Positions 56,710 to 64,000 are shown, counted from the first letter of the stretch. The stretch: DNA of 64,000 bases from Pseudorhizobium flavum (GCF_902502825.2 NZ_LR723670.1:2604001-2668000); one strand, 5' to 3'. The notes: a model not told the origin generated them from the sequence alone. Made by a program: numbers and translations.

Positions 56710-57645
56710 CTATGCAAGCGGCACGAAGGCGTAGGCTCCATCCTTCGCCTCGACGGCACCTGCGCCGGAATGGTCGAAGTGATACCCGATCAGGTGCAGC
56801 TTGTCGGCGACGAGCCGGTCAAGCAGGCGGCGACGCATCTCCACTCCCTTGTCGGGATCCTGATCGCTGCCGGATCGCCATTCCGGATGCTGAAAGGAGA
56901 TGGTGGCGTGGCTCAGCGCATCGCCGCCGATCAGCGTACCCGCTCCCTGGCCATGCACCAGGAACGAGAGATGACCCGGCGTGTGACCGGACGTGTCGAT
57001 CGCCTCCACTCCGGCCAACACCTCCTGCCCCGGCTTGATCATCTCCACCTTGTCCTCGATCGCGGCGAAGCGGTTCTGCGCCCCGACCACGAAGGTCTGG
57101 CGGTCCGCTGGGACGCTTTCCAGCGCATCCTTGGACGACCAATAGGCCCATTCCGCCTCACCGATCTGGTAGCGTGCTTCGGGAAAGACGAGCTCGTCGA
57201 AGTCGTCCGTCACCCCCCAGAGGTGATCGGGGTGGGCATGCGTGAACAGCACGTCCGTGACCTCGGCCGGATCGATGTCCGCAGCAGCCAGGTTTTCGAG
57301 AAGCTTCCCCGCCGTCGGCATGAAGTTCGCTCCCGACCCGACGTCGAAGATGGCGAGCCGGTCGCCCTGGCGCAGCAGGGTGACGTTGCAGGGTGGCTGC
57401 AATGCGTCCGTGGGCAGGTCGTTTGCTTTCAGGAAGGCCTCGAGCTCCTCCTTCGGGACGTCCGGGTAGAGAAAGTTCATCGGCAACGAAAGCGCCCCGT
57501 CGCTGATGACGATCAACTCGCCGTCGCCCACCTGCTGCCGCGTGACCGCAAGACTGCGGAACGGCATGAGCGTGGAACCTGCGGCCAAGGCAGTGGCCAT
57601 GAGAAAGTGGCGTCGGCCAAGAGCGCTTAATCTGTTCGGGGTCAC
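56710..57645 (-). CDS. MBL-fold metallohydrolase, SoxH-like
   Basis: 311 aa from GTG 57645, chosen because GGAGG lies 8 nt upstream, inside the longer frame that begins at 57666. An N-terminal Tat-like signal (LGRRHFLMATALAAGSTL) indicates export. The zinc site THAHPDHLWG and the later DTSGHTPGHLSFLVHG motif are intact. SoxH-type proteins accompany sox clusters but their role is unclear. It converges with soxT (7-nt gap) and starts near an AATACATA element. Confidence 0.85.
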   Translation of the reverse strand: MTPNRLSALGRRHFLMATALAAGSTLMPFRSLAVTRQQVGDGELIVISDGALSLPMNFLYPDVPKEELEAFLKANDLPTDALQPPCNVTLLRQGDRLAIFDVGSGANFMPTAGKLLENLAAADIDPAEVTDVLFTHAHPDHLWGVTDDFDELVFPEARYQIGEAEWAYWSSKDALESVPADRQTFVVGAQNRFAAIEDKVEMIKPGQEVLAGVEAIDTSGHTPGHLSFLVHGQGAGTLIGGDALSHATISFQHPEWRSGSDQDPDKGVEMRRRLLDRLVADKLHLIGYHFDHSGAGAVEAKDGAYAFVPLA

Positions 57646-57664
57646 TTCATATTCCTCCACCATC

Positions 57665-57691
57665 AATACATATATATTTTTGCATATTTAA
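57665..57691 (-). promoter_or_regulatory. AT-rich promoter region of the SoxH-like gene with an AATACATA element
   Basis: AATACATA (57665-57672) matches the two sv-spacer copies. It opens an AT-rich run (to about 57691) 20 nt upstream of the SoxH-like GTG start, suggesting the gene belongs to the same regulon. Confidence 0.45.
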
Positions 57692-57740
57692 ATTCGTTGA
57701 GCTAGAGTGTCCTCAGCGGTCTCGCGAGCGGGAGGAACTC

Positions 57741-58199
57741 ATGACCAGGTGGATGTACGCATGTGTTGTTGCCGGTTTGGCGCTGTCGCCAATGGGAGCG
57801 AGTGCTCAGGATTCTCCTTTGACGATTCGCGAGACGGACGCGGTGTTTGAAGACGTCGTGGCTGACTTGCAGGATGCAATCGTCAATCGAGGCTATGTGG
57901 TGGACTACCATGGCCGGATCGGCGATATGCTGGCGCGGACAGCTGATGATGTCGGTGCCGCAAAAGCGCTATATCGCAATGCCGAGTTCGTGCAGTTCTG
58001 CTCCGCTACGGTGTCTCGAAAGGCGATGGAAGCTGATCTGGAGAATATCGGCTTCTGCCCCTATGTCCTCTTTGCCTACGAAGCCGAGACGGCTCCGGGA
58101 ACGGTACGCGTCGGCTTCCGCCGCTTGCCCGCCGGTGACGGCCGCGACGAGGTGAATACTCTTCTTGAAGAGATCGTGGCCGAAACGACCGGCGATTAA
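57741..58199 (+). CDS. Secreted DUF302 protein
   Basis: 152 aa with a signal peptide (about 1-22, cut after ASA). The DUF302 fold is visible: DAVFEDVVADLQDAIVNRGYVV and FVQFCSATVSRKAMEADLENIGFCPYVLFAYE, with two cysteines. DUF302 genes are frequent near sulfur-oxidation genes. GGAGGAAC lies before ATG 57741. Function unknown. Confidence 0.87.
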   Translation: MTRWMYACVVAGLALSPMGASAQDSPLTIRETDAVFEDVVADLQDAIVNRGYVVDYHGRIGDMLARTADDVGAAKALYRNAEFVQFCSATVSRKAMEADLENIGFCPYVLFAYEAETAPGTVRVGFRRLPAGDGRDEVNTLLEEIVAETTGD

Positions 58200-58322
58200 G
58201 CATGCGCTCAACGACCGGGAAAAGGACCAGAGATCGACAGCCTCGGTTGCCCAGGCTATCACTCACTCTAACGGAATAGGCGGTAGGCTCGGCTCCTTCA
58301 CGCCGGGCCGAAGCGAGGCCTT

Positions 58323-58721
58323 GTGGCATCGCGTGGAGTATCTCGTGGGGGCAGCTTGAGATCGAACCTCAGCCGTCGACGGCTCCTTCTCCTGGCCGGA
58401 GCATTCCTGCTGGCGCTCGCAGCAGCGATATTCTTCGGGGTTCGGCTTCTCATCCACACCCTGTACTGGGCCTCCCACCGCGACGAGCCCATCGAGGAAT
58501 GGATGTGGGTGGGGTATGTCGCGCGCTCCCATCAGGTCGCCCCCGCCGCGCTCCTCGTTGCGCTCGGTCTTCCGACCGATATACGGGATCGCCGCCCGCT
58601 GGGAGAGATTGCACGTGAGCAGAACAAGCAGTTCGGAGACATCCGCACACTGCTGAAAGCGGCAATAGCCGAGGAGAAGCGGAAGGTCACGGAAGCCCCT
58701 GCCTTGGGACAGGAGCCGTAG
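58323..58721 (+). CDS. One-span membrane protein of unknown function
   Basis: 132 aa from GTG 58323 (start uncertain). One membrane span (about 20-42, RLLLLAGAFLLALAAAIFFGV), then an external part with EEWMWVGYVARSHQVAPAALLVALGLP and a charged helical tail. The latter segment resembles a small DNA- or protein-binding helix pair. The DedA gene starts immediately after its stop (0 nt), so the two are coupled. Function unknown. Confidence 0.65.
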   Translation: MASRGVSRGGSLRSNLSRRRLLLLAGAFLLALAAAIFFGVRLLIHTLYWASHRDEPIEEWMWVGYVARSHQVAPAALLVALGLPTDIRDRRPLGEIAREQNKQFGDIRTLLKAAIAEEKRKVTEAPALGQEP

Positions 58722-59336
58722 GTGCCGGAACAGCTGATCGCGATCGTCCAGGACTATGGTGCGCTGGGCCTCGCCGCCATCCTGATGGCAAGCTGCGTGG
58801 GTCTGCCCGTTCCTAGTTCGCTCGTGATGATGGCGCTCGGATCCTTCATTCAACATGAAGACATGGACATTCTCCCCTACTTCCTCGTCGGCTTCGGTGG
58901 AGCGGTCGCCGGAGACCAGGCCGGCTACATGATCGGCAGGCTTGGCTCCGGTTTTCTGGAGCAAAGGAGCGGCGGACCGGACTGGCTTGCCACATCGCTT
59001 GCCAGAGCCGCGGCCTTCCAGAGTCGCTGGAGTGATCTCGGCATCTTTCTCAGTCGTTGGCTGCTCAGTCCGCTCGGGCCCTGGGTCAACCTCTATTCGG
59101 GCCTCACCCACTACTCGTGGGTCAGGTTTTCCCTTCTTGTGATCGCAGGGGAGTTCGTCTGGGTTTCCGTCTATCTTGGACTGGGGATGCTCTTCAGCAG
59201 CAGCGTTGCAGCACTGGCGGATATCCTCGGATCCCTGACGTGGTTCCTGGTTACGGGGACCGTCGCCATCGCACTCGGCTGGAAGCTTGTGACTACGCTT
59301 CGCTCGAAGTCGAATCCCGACAAGGTACGGAGCTAG
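58722..59336 (+). CDS. DedA-family membrane protein
   Basis: 204 aa from GTG 58722, directly after the upstream stop codon, with ACAGGAG in that gene's end as ribosome-binding site. The DedA/SNARE-associated pattern is present: LMASCVGLPVPSSLVMMALGSFIQ, GGAVAGDQAGYMIGRLGSGFL and SRWLLSPLGPWVNLYSGLTHYSW. Members transport lipids or protons and affect membrane potential. It lies inside the sulfur island, but a sulfur role is not established. Confidence 0.88.
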   Translation: MPEQLIAIVQDYGALGLAAILMASCVGLPVPSSLVMMALGSFIQHEDMDILPYFLVGFGGAVAGDQAGYMIGRLGSGFLEQRSGGPDWLATSLARAAAFQSRWSDLGIFLSRWLLSPLGPWVNLYSGLTHYSWVRFSLLVIAGEFVWVSVYLGLGMLFSSSVAALADILGSLTWFLVTGTVAIALGWKLVTTLRSKSNPDKVRS

Positions 59337-59417
59337 CGCTATCGCCGGTCCCGTTTGCAGGAGCTAATGGACCGTCTCGTTGGTTCTCGCGGAAACACAC
59401 GCGCCTCATCGACGGCC

Positions 59418-60224
59418 TTAGAGCCGAGTCCAGTCGAGACATCCTGCCGGCAGGATCGAATTGCTGATCAGGAGGGCTCCATGGTCGTAGAACCGGTTCG
59501 CATCCCCTCCACCGGAAATGTCGACAGCCCAGACCGTCTCGGACGCGTGGGACCAAAGGAGGCGTCCGCCGCTCGCCTCAAGTCCCTGCATGGCCTGTGC
59601 CGGAGTGGCGCCGGGACCGAACACGACCATCACGGTCCCGTCGTCTGGGGCAGGCAGCGCTGCGAGGGCGCCTGCGATGAGGACCGCCAAGGCCAGTCCG
59701 GCCGGTCCCTTCGGCACCCGGCGCCCGGCGCCTCCCTTGCCGTTCCCGCGGAAGTAGGCGCCAAGGGCCAAGGGGACGAGGCCGAAGACGACAAACCAGA
59801 GGAGGTCCCAGAACAACTGGTTATCGACGTCCATCCGGATCCGGTGAATTCCCAGTATCCAGTGGGAAAGGACACTGTCGAGGATGTGCCAGGAGCCGAA
59901 ACCGATCATCGCGTTCGCGAACAGAAGCCTGTCTGCACCGCTGACAGCGAAGGCAGCGCGAGAACGCCACAGCAGCCACAACCCCGCCGCGGCGATGACA
60001 TACATGAGAGCGTGGAAAAGACCGTCTGTCAGGATCAGAAGGCGGATGTCCTGACGCGCCTCCTCCAGGCCGCTCAGGAGATGATGCCATTGCAAGATCT
60101 GATGCAGCAGTATCCCGTCGAAGAACCCACCCAGCCCGAAGCCCAGCGCGTATCCGGCCCAGATCAGCGTTGCGGGCAAACCGCCGCGACCAGCCTCTTC
60201 CGGACCGACGGACGCCGTCGTCAT
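59418..60224 (-). CDS. DUF2243 membrane protein with a C-terminal extension
   Basis: 268 aa. The N-terminal 175 residues match DUF2243: four spans with GYALGFGLGGFFDGILLHQILQWHH, LFHALMYVIAAAGLWLL and IGFGSWHILDSVLSHWILGIHR, which carry conserved histidines. The family is usually about 160-170 aa. Here a further stretch (about 180-268, with MVVFGPGATPAQAMQGLEAS and TVWAVDISGGGDANRFYDHG) follows one more hydrophobic helix. Its start overlaps the stop of the DUF2892 gene by 4 nt. Confidence 0.85.
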   Translation of the reverse strand: MTTASVGPEEAGRGGLPATLIWAGYALGFGLGGFFDGILLHQILQWHHLLSGLEEARQDIRLLILTDGLFHALMYVIAAAGLWLLWRSRAAFAVSGADRLLFANAMIGFGSWHILDSVLSHWILGIHRIRMDVDNQLFWDLLWFVVFGLVPLALGAYFRGNGKGGAGRRVPKGPAGLALAVLIAGALAALPAPDDGTVMVVFGPGATPAQAMQGLEASGGRLLWSHASETVWAVDISGGGDANRFYDHGALLISNSILPAGCLDWTRL

Positions 60225-60673
60225 GGGCTACCTCGTCTCAGGCCCACGGCACGCAGGACAGCATCGAACCTGTTGCCATCCTTGGCCTCGAAGTCACCTC
60301 TCAGTGCCTTCAGTGCATAACGTTCCTGATTGATCTCCTCCGCTGTGCGGAAGCCAAGCCTGCGGAGGATCGGCAGCGGTGGGCACCAACCCTGGACGGC
60401 GTGCTGGAAGAGGAATCCCGTGACAACGGCGGGCAAAGCCAGCCATCGACGATCCACTGTGGCAGCCAGGACCGTGCCCGTGAAAGCCAAGGTGGAAGCA
60501 TTCGCCTCCAGCGTTCGTTCGACATCCCACTCCCTGTCGAGCTCCGCCAGCCGCGCATCGATCTGGTCGGGATGAGCCTCGTAGTAGGCGAGCCTCTCTT
60601 CCATCTGCCAGCGCAGGCGTCGATTGATTTCGTCTGATGTCTGGGCGCTCACCCGGTTCGCTGTCGTGGCCAT
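60221..60673 (-). CDS. DUF2892-type membrane protein
   Basis: 150 aa. A hydrophilic helical N-terminus (about 1-55) is followed by two membrane spans and the family end motif HAVQGWCPPLPILRRLGFRT. DUF2892 is also found fused to rhodaneses (YgaP), so the gene fits a sulfur-trafficking setting. ATG 60673 follows AGGAGAAC. It is coupled to the DUF2243 gene and divergent from blh. Confidence 0.85.
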   Translation of the reverse strand: MATTANRVSAQTSDEINRRLRWQMEERLAYYEAHPDQIDARLAELDREWDVERTLEANASTLAFTGTVLAATVDRRWLALPAVVTGFLFQHAVQGWCPPLPILRRLGFRTAEEINQERYALKALRGDFEAKDGNRFDAVLRAVGLRRGSP

Positions 60674-60736
60674 GATCGTTCTCCTCTGCCCGGGAACTAT
60701 AGGAGGAGCACAAAGTTCCGAGCCTGACCTTGAAGG

Positions 60737-60770
60737 ATATTATTTTTACAATATATAATTCCATATAATG
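60737..60770. promoter_or_regulatory. AT-rich operator region upstream of blh, candidate BigR box
   Basis: About 34 bp almost free of G and C, with short inverted segments such as ATTAT at the left and ATAAT mid-way. BigR from Agrobacterium and Xylella binds an AT-rich palindrome at exactly this location ahead of blh. It lies 21 nt before the chosen blh start and may also serve the divergent DUF2892 gene. Confidence 0.6.
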
Positions 60771-60790
60771 ATGTGAACACGGAGCTGAAC

Positions 60791-62089
60791 GTGAAGATTA
60801 CCACCATTTCCGAAAAGTTGTCGGTCTCGTCGCAGCCGAGCCTTGATGAGATCCAGTCGCTTCGCGAGCAGGGGTTCAAGACGCTGATCAACAATCGTCC
60901 GGACAAAGAAGATTCCGAACAGCCGGGAACGCAGGCTGAAGCGCAGGAAACGAAACACTGCGGCCTGTCCTATGCCTTCATCCCCGTTACGGGCGACACG
61001 ATCACCGAGGCGGACGTACGGGCTTTCCGACGTGCCGTCGATGAATCCGATGGTCCCGTCTTTGCCCATTGCAAGAGCGGCACTCGATCGCTGAACCTCT
61101 ATCTGATCGGCGAAGTTCTGGGCGGCCGCATGCCTGCCGACGAGGTCGTCGGATTCGGGCGCAGCCGCGGCTTCGACACCAGCGCCGCTGCGCAGTGGCT
61201 CGAGAAGCACGCTGCTCGCCGGCCGCAGGTGAAGGGCTTCTTCGACAAGCGCACCTGGAGTGTCCAGTACGTCGTCTCCGATCCCACGACCCGCAAGTGT
61301 GCCATCATCGATCCGGTGCTCGACTTTGACGAGAAGTCAGGCGCGACGGCGACCATCAACGCAGATGCAATCCTGGACTACATCCGCGACGAAGGGCTGA
61401 CGGTCGAATGGATCCTCGACACCCACCCGCATGCCGACCACTTTTCCGCAGCACACTATCTGAAGGAAAAGACCGGCGCCAAGACGGCCATCGGAGAACG
61501 CGTCGTGGACGTCCAGAAGCTCTGGAAAGGCATCTACAACTGGCCCGAACTTGCCACCGACGGCTCGCAGTGGGATCAGCTGTTTGCCCATGGCGAGACC
61601 TTCAAGGTCGGGTCGATCGACGCGAAGGTGCTCTTCTCTCCGGGACACACGCTGGCATCCATCACCTATGTGATCGGCGATGCTGCCTTCGTGCACGACA
61701 CGCTCTTCATGCCCGACAGCGGAACGGCGCGCGCCGATTTCCCGGGAGGTGATGCACGTATCCTTTGGAAGTCGATCCAGGACATCCTGGCACTTCCCGA
61801 TCAGACGCGGGTCTTCACCGGCCATGACTACCAGCCGGACGGTCGGGCACCCCGCTGGGAAAGCACCGTGGCCGAGCAGGAAAAGGCCAATCCGCATCTT
61901 GCAGGCGTGACGGAAGAAGAATTCGTGGCGCTCAGGACGAAGCGCGACAAGACGCTGCCAATGCCGAAGCTCATCCTGCATGCGCTGCAGGTCAACATTC
62001 GTGGCGGCCGTCTTCCAGAGCCGGAATCGAATGGCAAGCGCTACCTCAGGTTCCCGCTCGATGCCTTGCAGGGAGCAGCCTGGGAATGA
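60791..62089 (+). CDS. blh: Blh: rhodanese-like / persulfide dioxygenase fusion
   Basis: 432 aa from GTG 60791 (GGAG 7 nt upstream; GTG 60773 is an alternative). The N-terminal DUF442 sulfurtransferase-like domain has the cysteine loop HCKSGTRS (93-100, C94). The C-terminal ETHE1-like dioxygenase carries the metal motif HPHADH (212-217) and FSPGHTLASITYV. It oxidises glutathione persulfide and passes sulfur on as thiosulfate or sulfite, detoxifying sulfide. First gene of the bigR operon. Confidence 0.95.
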   Translation: MKITTISEKLSVSSQPSLDEIQSLREQGFKTLINNRPDKEDSEQPGTQAEAQETKHCGLSYAFIPVTGDTITEADVRAFRRAVDESDGPVFAHCKSGTRSLNLYLIGEVLGGRMPADEVVGFGRSRGFDTSAAAQWLEKHAARRPQVKGFFDKRTWSVQYVVSDPTTRKCAIIDPVLDFDEKSGATATINADAILDYIRDEGLTVEWILDTHPHADHFSAAHYLKEKTGAKTAIGERVVDVQKLWKGIYNWPELATDGSQWDQLFAHGETFKVGSIDAKVLFSPGHTLASITYVIGDAAFVHDTLFMPDSGTARADFPGGDARILWKSIQDILALPDQTRVFTGHDYQPDGRAPRWESTVAEQEKANPHLAGVTEEEFVALRTKRDKTLPMPKLILHALQVNIRGGRLPEPESNGKRYLRFPLDALQGAAWE

Positions 62090-62421
62090 ACGCCGAGCTT
62101 GATGGACTTGTGAAGCCGGGAATGTCCCCGGCTGATCTCCCCCTGCCCGCGGCGGAGGTGGCAAACCTCCTGAAGACGCTCTCCCACCCAGCGCGCCTCA
62201 TGATCGTGTGCACGCTGGTGGAAGGGGAGTATTCGGTCGGCGAACTGGAAGACAAGATCGACGTCCACCAGCCGCATCTGTCGCAGCACCTGACCGTGCT
62301 GCGCGGCTCCGGCATCGTCGAAACCCGTCGGAAGGGAAAGCAGATCTTCTATCACCTGACGGAAGAAAAGGCAGCCCAGTTGGTTTCCGCCCTCTATGAC
62401 ATCTTTTGCGTGAAAGAATAA
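62086..62421 (+). CDS. bigR: ArsR-family persulfide sensor BigR
   Basis: 111 aa. Winged helix with EDKIDVHQPHLSQHLTVLRG. The sensing cysteines C42 (MIVCTL) and C108 (DIFCVK) match those of Xylella BigR, which releases DNA when they form a disulfide or tri/tetrasulfide link. Starts within the blh stop (ATGA). Represses its own operon. Confidence 0.95.
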   Translation: MNAELDGLVKPGMSPADLPLPAAEVANLLKTLSHPARLMIVCTLVEGEYSVGELEDKIDVHQPHLSQHLTVLRGSGIVETRRKGKQIFYHLTEEKAAQLVSALYDIFCVKE

Positions 62422-62423
62422 GA

Positions 62424-62834
62424 ATGAACACCTATCTCCTCTCCCTGGGCGGAGGACTGCTGATCGGCGCGTCGGCCGTCATGCTCCTGCTCCTCAATGG
62501 ACGGATCGCCGGCATCAGCGGGATCGTCGGTCGCCTCGCGCAGGGCATCGGACTGACCACCAATCTCGCCTTCGTGCTTGGGCTGCTGCTCGGACCAATC
62601 GTCTACATGCTCGCCTTCGGCGGCTTTCCGGCAGTCGAGATCACCGTCGGCTGACCGCTGATCATCGTCGCAGGACTGATGGTCGGCTTCGGGTCGAGGA
62701 TGGGCTCAGGCTGCACCAGCGGCCACGGCGTGCTCGGCCTCGCGACCCTGTCCCGCCGTTCCATGGCGGCAGTTGCCACCTTCCTGACGGCTGGTGTTGT
62801 TGCCGTGGCGACCTTGCGAGGGCTGGGGATATGA
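62424..62834 (+). pseudogene. First half of a split YeeE/YedE transporter, interrupted by in-frame TGA
   Basis: ATG 62424 opens a YeeE half with SLGGGLLIGASAVMLLLLNG; codon 77 is TGA (62652-62654), after which the same frame continues with PLIIVAGLMVGFGSRMGSGC, then TSGHGVLG, to a proper stop at 62832-62834. The cysteine-bearing signature GSGCTSGHG lies beyond the TGA. The size without the stop (136 codons) equals intact homologues, and the next gene overlaps the terminal stop by 4 nt. A single TGG (Trp) to TGA change explains it best; sequencing error is the main alternative. Confidence 0.85.
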
Positions 62835-63262
62835 GCAGGAATGTCTACCAGTTCGCCGCAGCGCTCGCTTCCGGTATCGTCTTCGGCTTCGGACTTTCCC
62901 TGTCCGGCATGTTGAATCCGGCTCGCGTCCAGGGGTTCCTAGACGTCTTCGGAGCATGGGATCCGAGCCTCGCCTTCGTTCTCGCAGGGGCCGTGATCGT
63001 CGCCTTTGTCGGAGTGCAGGCAATGAAGCGAATGCGGCGTCCGGTCCTCGGTGACCGCTTTCACCTGCCGGTGAACAACCGGATCGACGCGCCGCTCCTG
63101 ATCGGCTCGGCCCTGTTCGGCCTGGGGTGGGGGATCGGCGGCTTCTGCCCGGGTCCGGCCGTCGCGTCGCTGTCGATCGGACTTCCCCAGACGGCGCTGT
63201 TTGTCGTCGCCATGATGGCCGGCATGACCTTGCATGACCGGGTATGGAGAAACCGGTCGTGA
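62831..63262 (+). CDS. Second half of the split YeeE/YedE transporter (DUF6691)
   Basis: 143 aa, intact. Four spans with the signature FGFGLSLSGMLNPARVQGFLD and FGLGWGIGGFCPGPAVASLS, which carries the half's cysteine. It should pair with the first half to form one sulfur-compound transporter; that half is interrupted, so this gene may be left without a partner. ATG 62831 overlaps the end of the first half by 4 nt. Confidence 0.92.
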   Translation: MSRNVYQFAAALASGIVFGFGLSLSGMLNPARVQGFLDVFGAWDPSLAFVLAGAVIVAFVGVQAMKRMRRPVLGDRFHLPVNNRIDAPLLIGSALFGLGWGIGGFCPGPAVASLSIGLPQTALFVVAMMAGMTLHDRVWRNRS

Positions 63263-64000
63263 GCACTTCGGTTCTTGCAGCCGTCGGCTCCGGCGGGATC
63301 GTCGGCTTCATGCTCGGCCTGCTCGGCGGCGGCGGATCCATTCTGGCCACCCCACTCCTCCTCTACGTCGTTGGGGTGGCGCAGCCGCATGTGGCCATCG
63401 GAACCGGGGCCCTTGCCGTATCGGTGAACGCGTTTGTGAACTTCGCAAGTCACGCATTCAAGGGTCACGTCTGGTGGCGGTGTGCCGCCGTCTTCTCCGC
63501 ACTCGGCGTCATCGGCGCGCTTGCCGGCTCCAGCCTCGGCAAGGCGATGGATGGCGACCGGCTGATCTTTCTCTTCGGCATCCTGATGGTCATTGTCGGC
63601 GTGCTGATGCTGAAGCCAAGGAAGGCGCTGACGGCGGAATGCCGGCCAGTCGATCTCAGGATGTGCCTTAGCACTGCGGCAGTGGCACTCGCCGCTGGCG
63701 CAGCATCCGGCTTCTTCGGTATCGGCGGGGGCTTCCTGATCGTTCCCGGGCTGATGCTGGCGACGGGCATGCCGATGATCAACGCCATCGGCACCTCGCT
63801 CCTTTCGGTCGGCGCCTTCGGATTGGCGACCGCTTTGAATTATGCGAGTTCGGGTCTTGTGGATTGGTGGCTTGCAGCGGAGTTCATCGGCGGCGGCATC
63901 GTCGGAGGCGTGCTGGGCATGCTCCTCGCCACACGACTCAGCGCCTACAAGAATGTCCTCAATCGCCTGTTCGCAGCCCTGATCTTTGTCGTCGCGGCCT
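63259..64000 (+). CDS. Sulfite exporter TauE/SafE family protein (partial at the window edge)
   Basis: 247 codons visible from GTG 63259, overlapping the preceding stop by 4 nt (GTGA). TauE repeats are clear: GFMLGLLGGGGSILATPLLLY and GFFGIGGGFLIVPGLML. The family exports sulfite or other anions formed by Blh. In Agrobacterium and Xylella the bigR operon likewise ends with such an exporter. The 3' end lies beyond base 64000. Confidence 0.93.
   Translation, partial: MSTSVLAAVGSGGIVGFMLGLLGGGGSILATPLLLYVVGVAQPHVAIGTGALAVSVNAFVNFASHAFKGHVWWRCAAVFSALGVIGALAGSSLGKAMDGDRLIFLFGILMVIVGVLMLKPRKALTAECRPVDLRMCLSTAAVALAAGAASGFFGIGGGFLIVPGLMLATGMPMINAIGTSLLSVGAFGLATALNYASSGLVDWWLAAEFIGGGIVGGVLGMLLATRLSAYKNVLNRLFAALIFVVAA

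Noticed and set aside
62652..62654. TGA read as selenocysteine
   Set aside because: The position follows glycine and precedes proline in a membrane segment, is not a catalytic cysteine position, and no bacterial SECIS-like hairpin is evident just downstream; a Trp-to-stop change is simpler.

Overview
The window is high-GC chromosomal DNA from an alphaproteobacterium of the order Hyphomicrobiales, most likely family Rhizobiaceae. The evidence is the block eipA(DUF1134) - RluA-type pseudouridine synthase - rpoH - purA, the hmuTUV haem transporter, many small rhizobial proteins, and a bigR/blh operon of the Agrobacterium/Xylella type. I see no tRNA, rRNA, insertion sequence, integrase, CRISPR array or replication origin. 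Coding density is high, and no gene-free stretch exceeds about 280 bp.

Layout. 1-9.1 kb: housekeeping block (envelope protein EipA, coiled-coil membrane protein, rRNA/tRNA methyltransferase, pseudouridine synthase, heat-shock sigma factor, large acidic membrane protein, adenylosuccinate synthetase). 9.3-17.5 kb: transporters and small-molecule enzymes (EamA exporter, lysozyme-like lipoprotein, amino-acid binding protein, aldehyde dehydrogenase, an MhqO/MhqD-like dioxygenase-esterase pair, uracil-DNA glycosylase, glyoxalase). 17.5-21.3 kb: haem locus, with hmuTUV facing an IsdG-like monooxygenase and a HutX-type protein. 21.3-24.5 kb: small and stress-type proteins with a nucleotidyltransferase and a metallophosphoesterase. 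24.5-29.5 kb: complete branched-chain 2-oxoacid dehydrogenase operon (bkdA1-bkdA2-bkdB-lpdA) behind a promoter region with three near-palindromes. 29.7-34.1 kb: treZ-treY, making trehalose from maltodextrin, closed by a strong bidirectional terminator. 34.1-46.7 kb: accessory membrane, redox and stress genes (two tandem 24-residue membrane miniproteins, type II NADH dehydrogenase, SDR, thioredoxin-reductase-like enzyme, UspA, P-type ATPase, HPP-CBS protein, DUF421, DUF3422).

46.7-64.0 kb: a sulfur-oxidation island. The Sox system is encoded leftward as soxVWXYZABCD, with soxS-soxR-soxT divergent from soxV and a SoxH-like hydrolase next to soxT. This arrangement resembles that of Pseudaminobacter salicylatoxidans. 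SoxYZ carries the sulfur substrate, SoxXA couples it, SoxB hydrolyses off sulfate, SoxCD oxidises the sulfane sulfur, and SoxV/W/S supply thiol electrons. An accessory set of poorly characterised genes follows (DUF302, a one-span membrane protein, DedA, an extended DUF2243 protein, DUF2892). A second persulfide module completes the island: blh (rhodanese-like/ETHE1 dioxygenase), bigR, a split YeeE transporter and a TauE/SafE exporter that runs off the right edge. Both regulators, SoxR and BigR, are ArsR proteins with cysteines at the same positions (C42 and C108).

Main points for follow-up: the first half of the YeeE transporter carries an in-frame TGA; a short repeated AT-rich motif marks several sox promoters; two tandem 24-aa membrane proteins sit beside ndh; and a transglutaminase-like protein appears to have lost catalytic residues.
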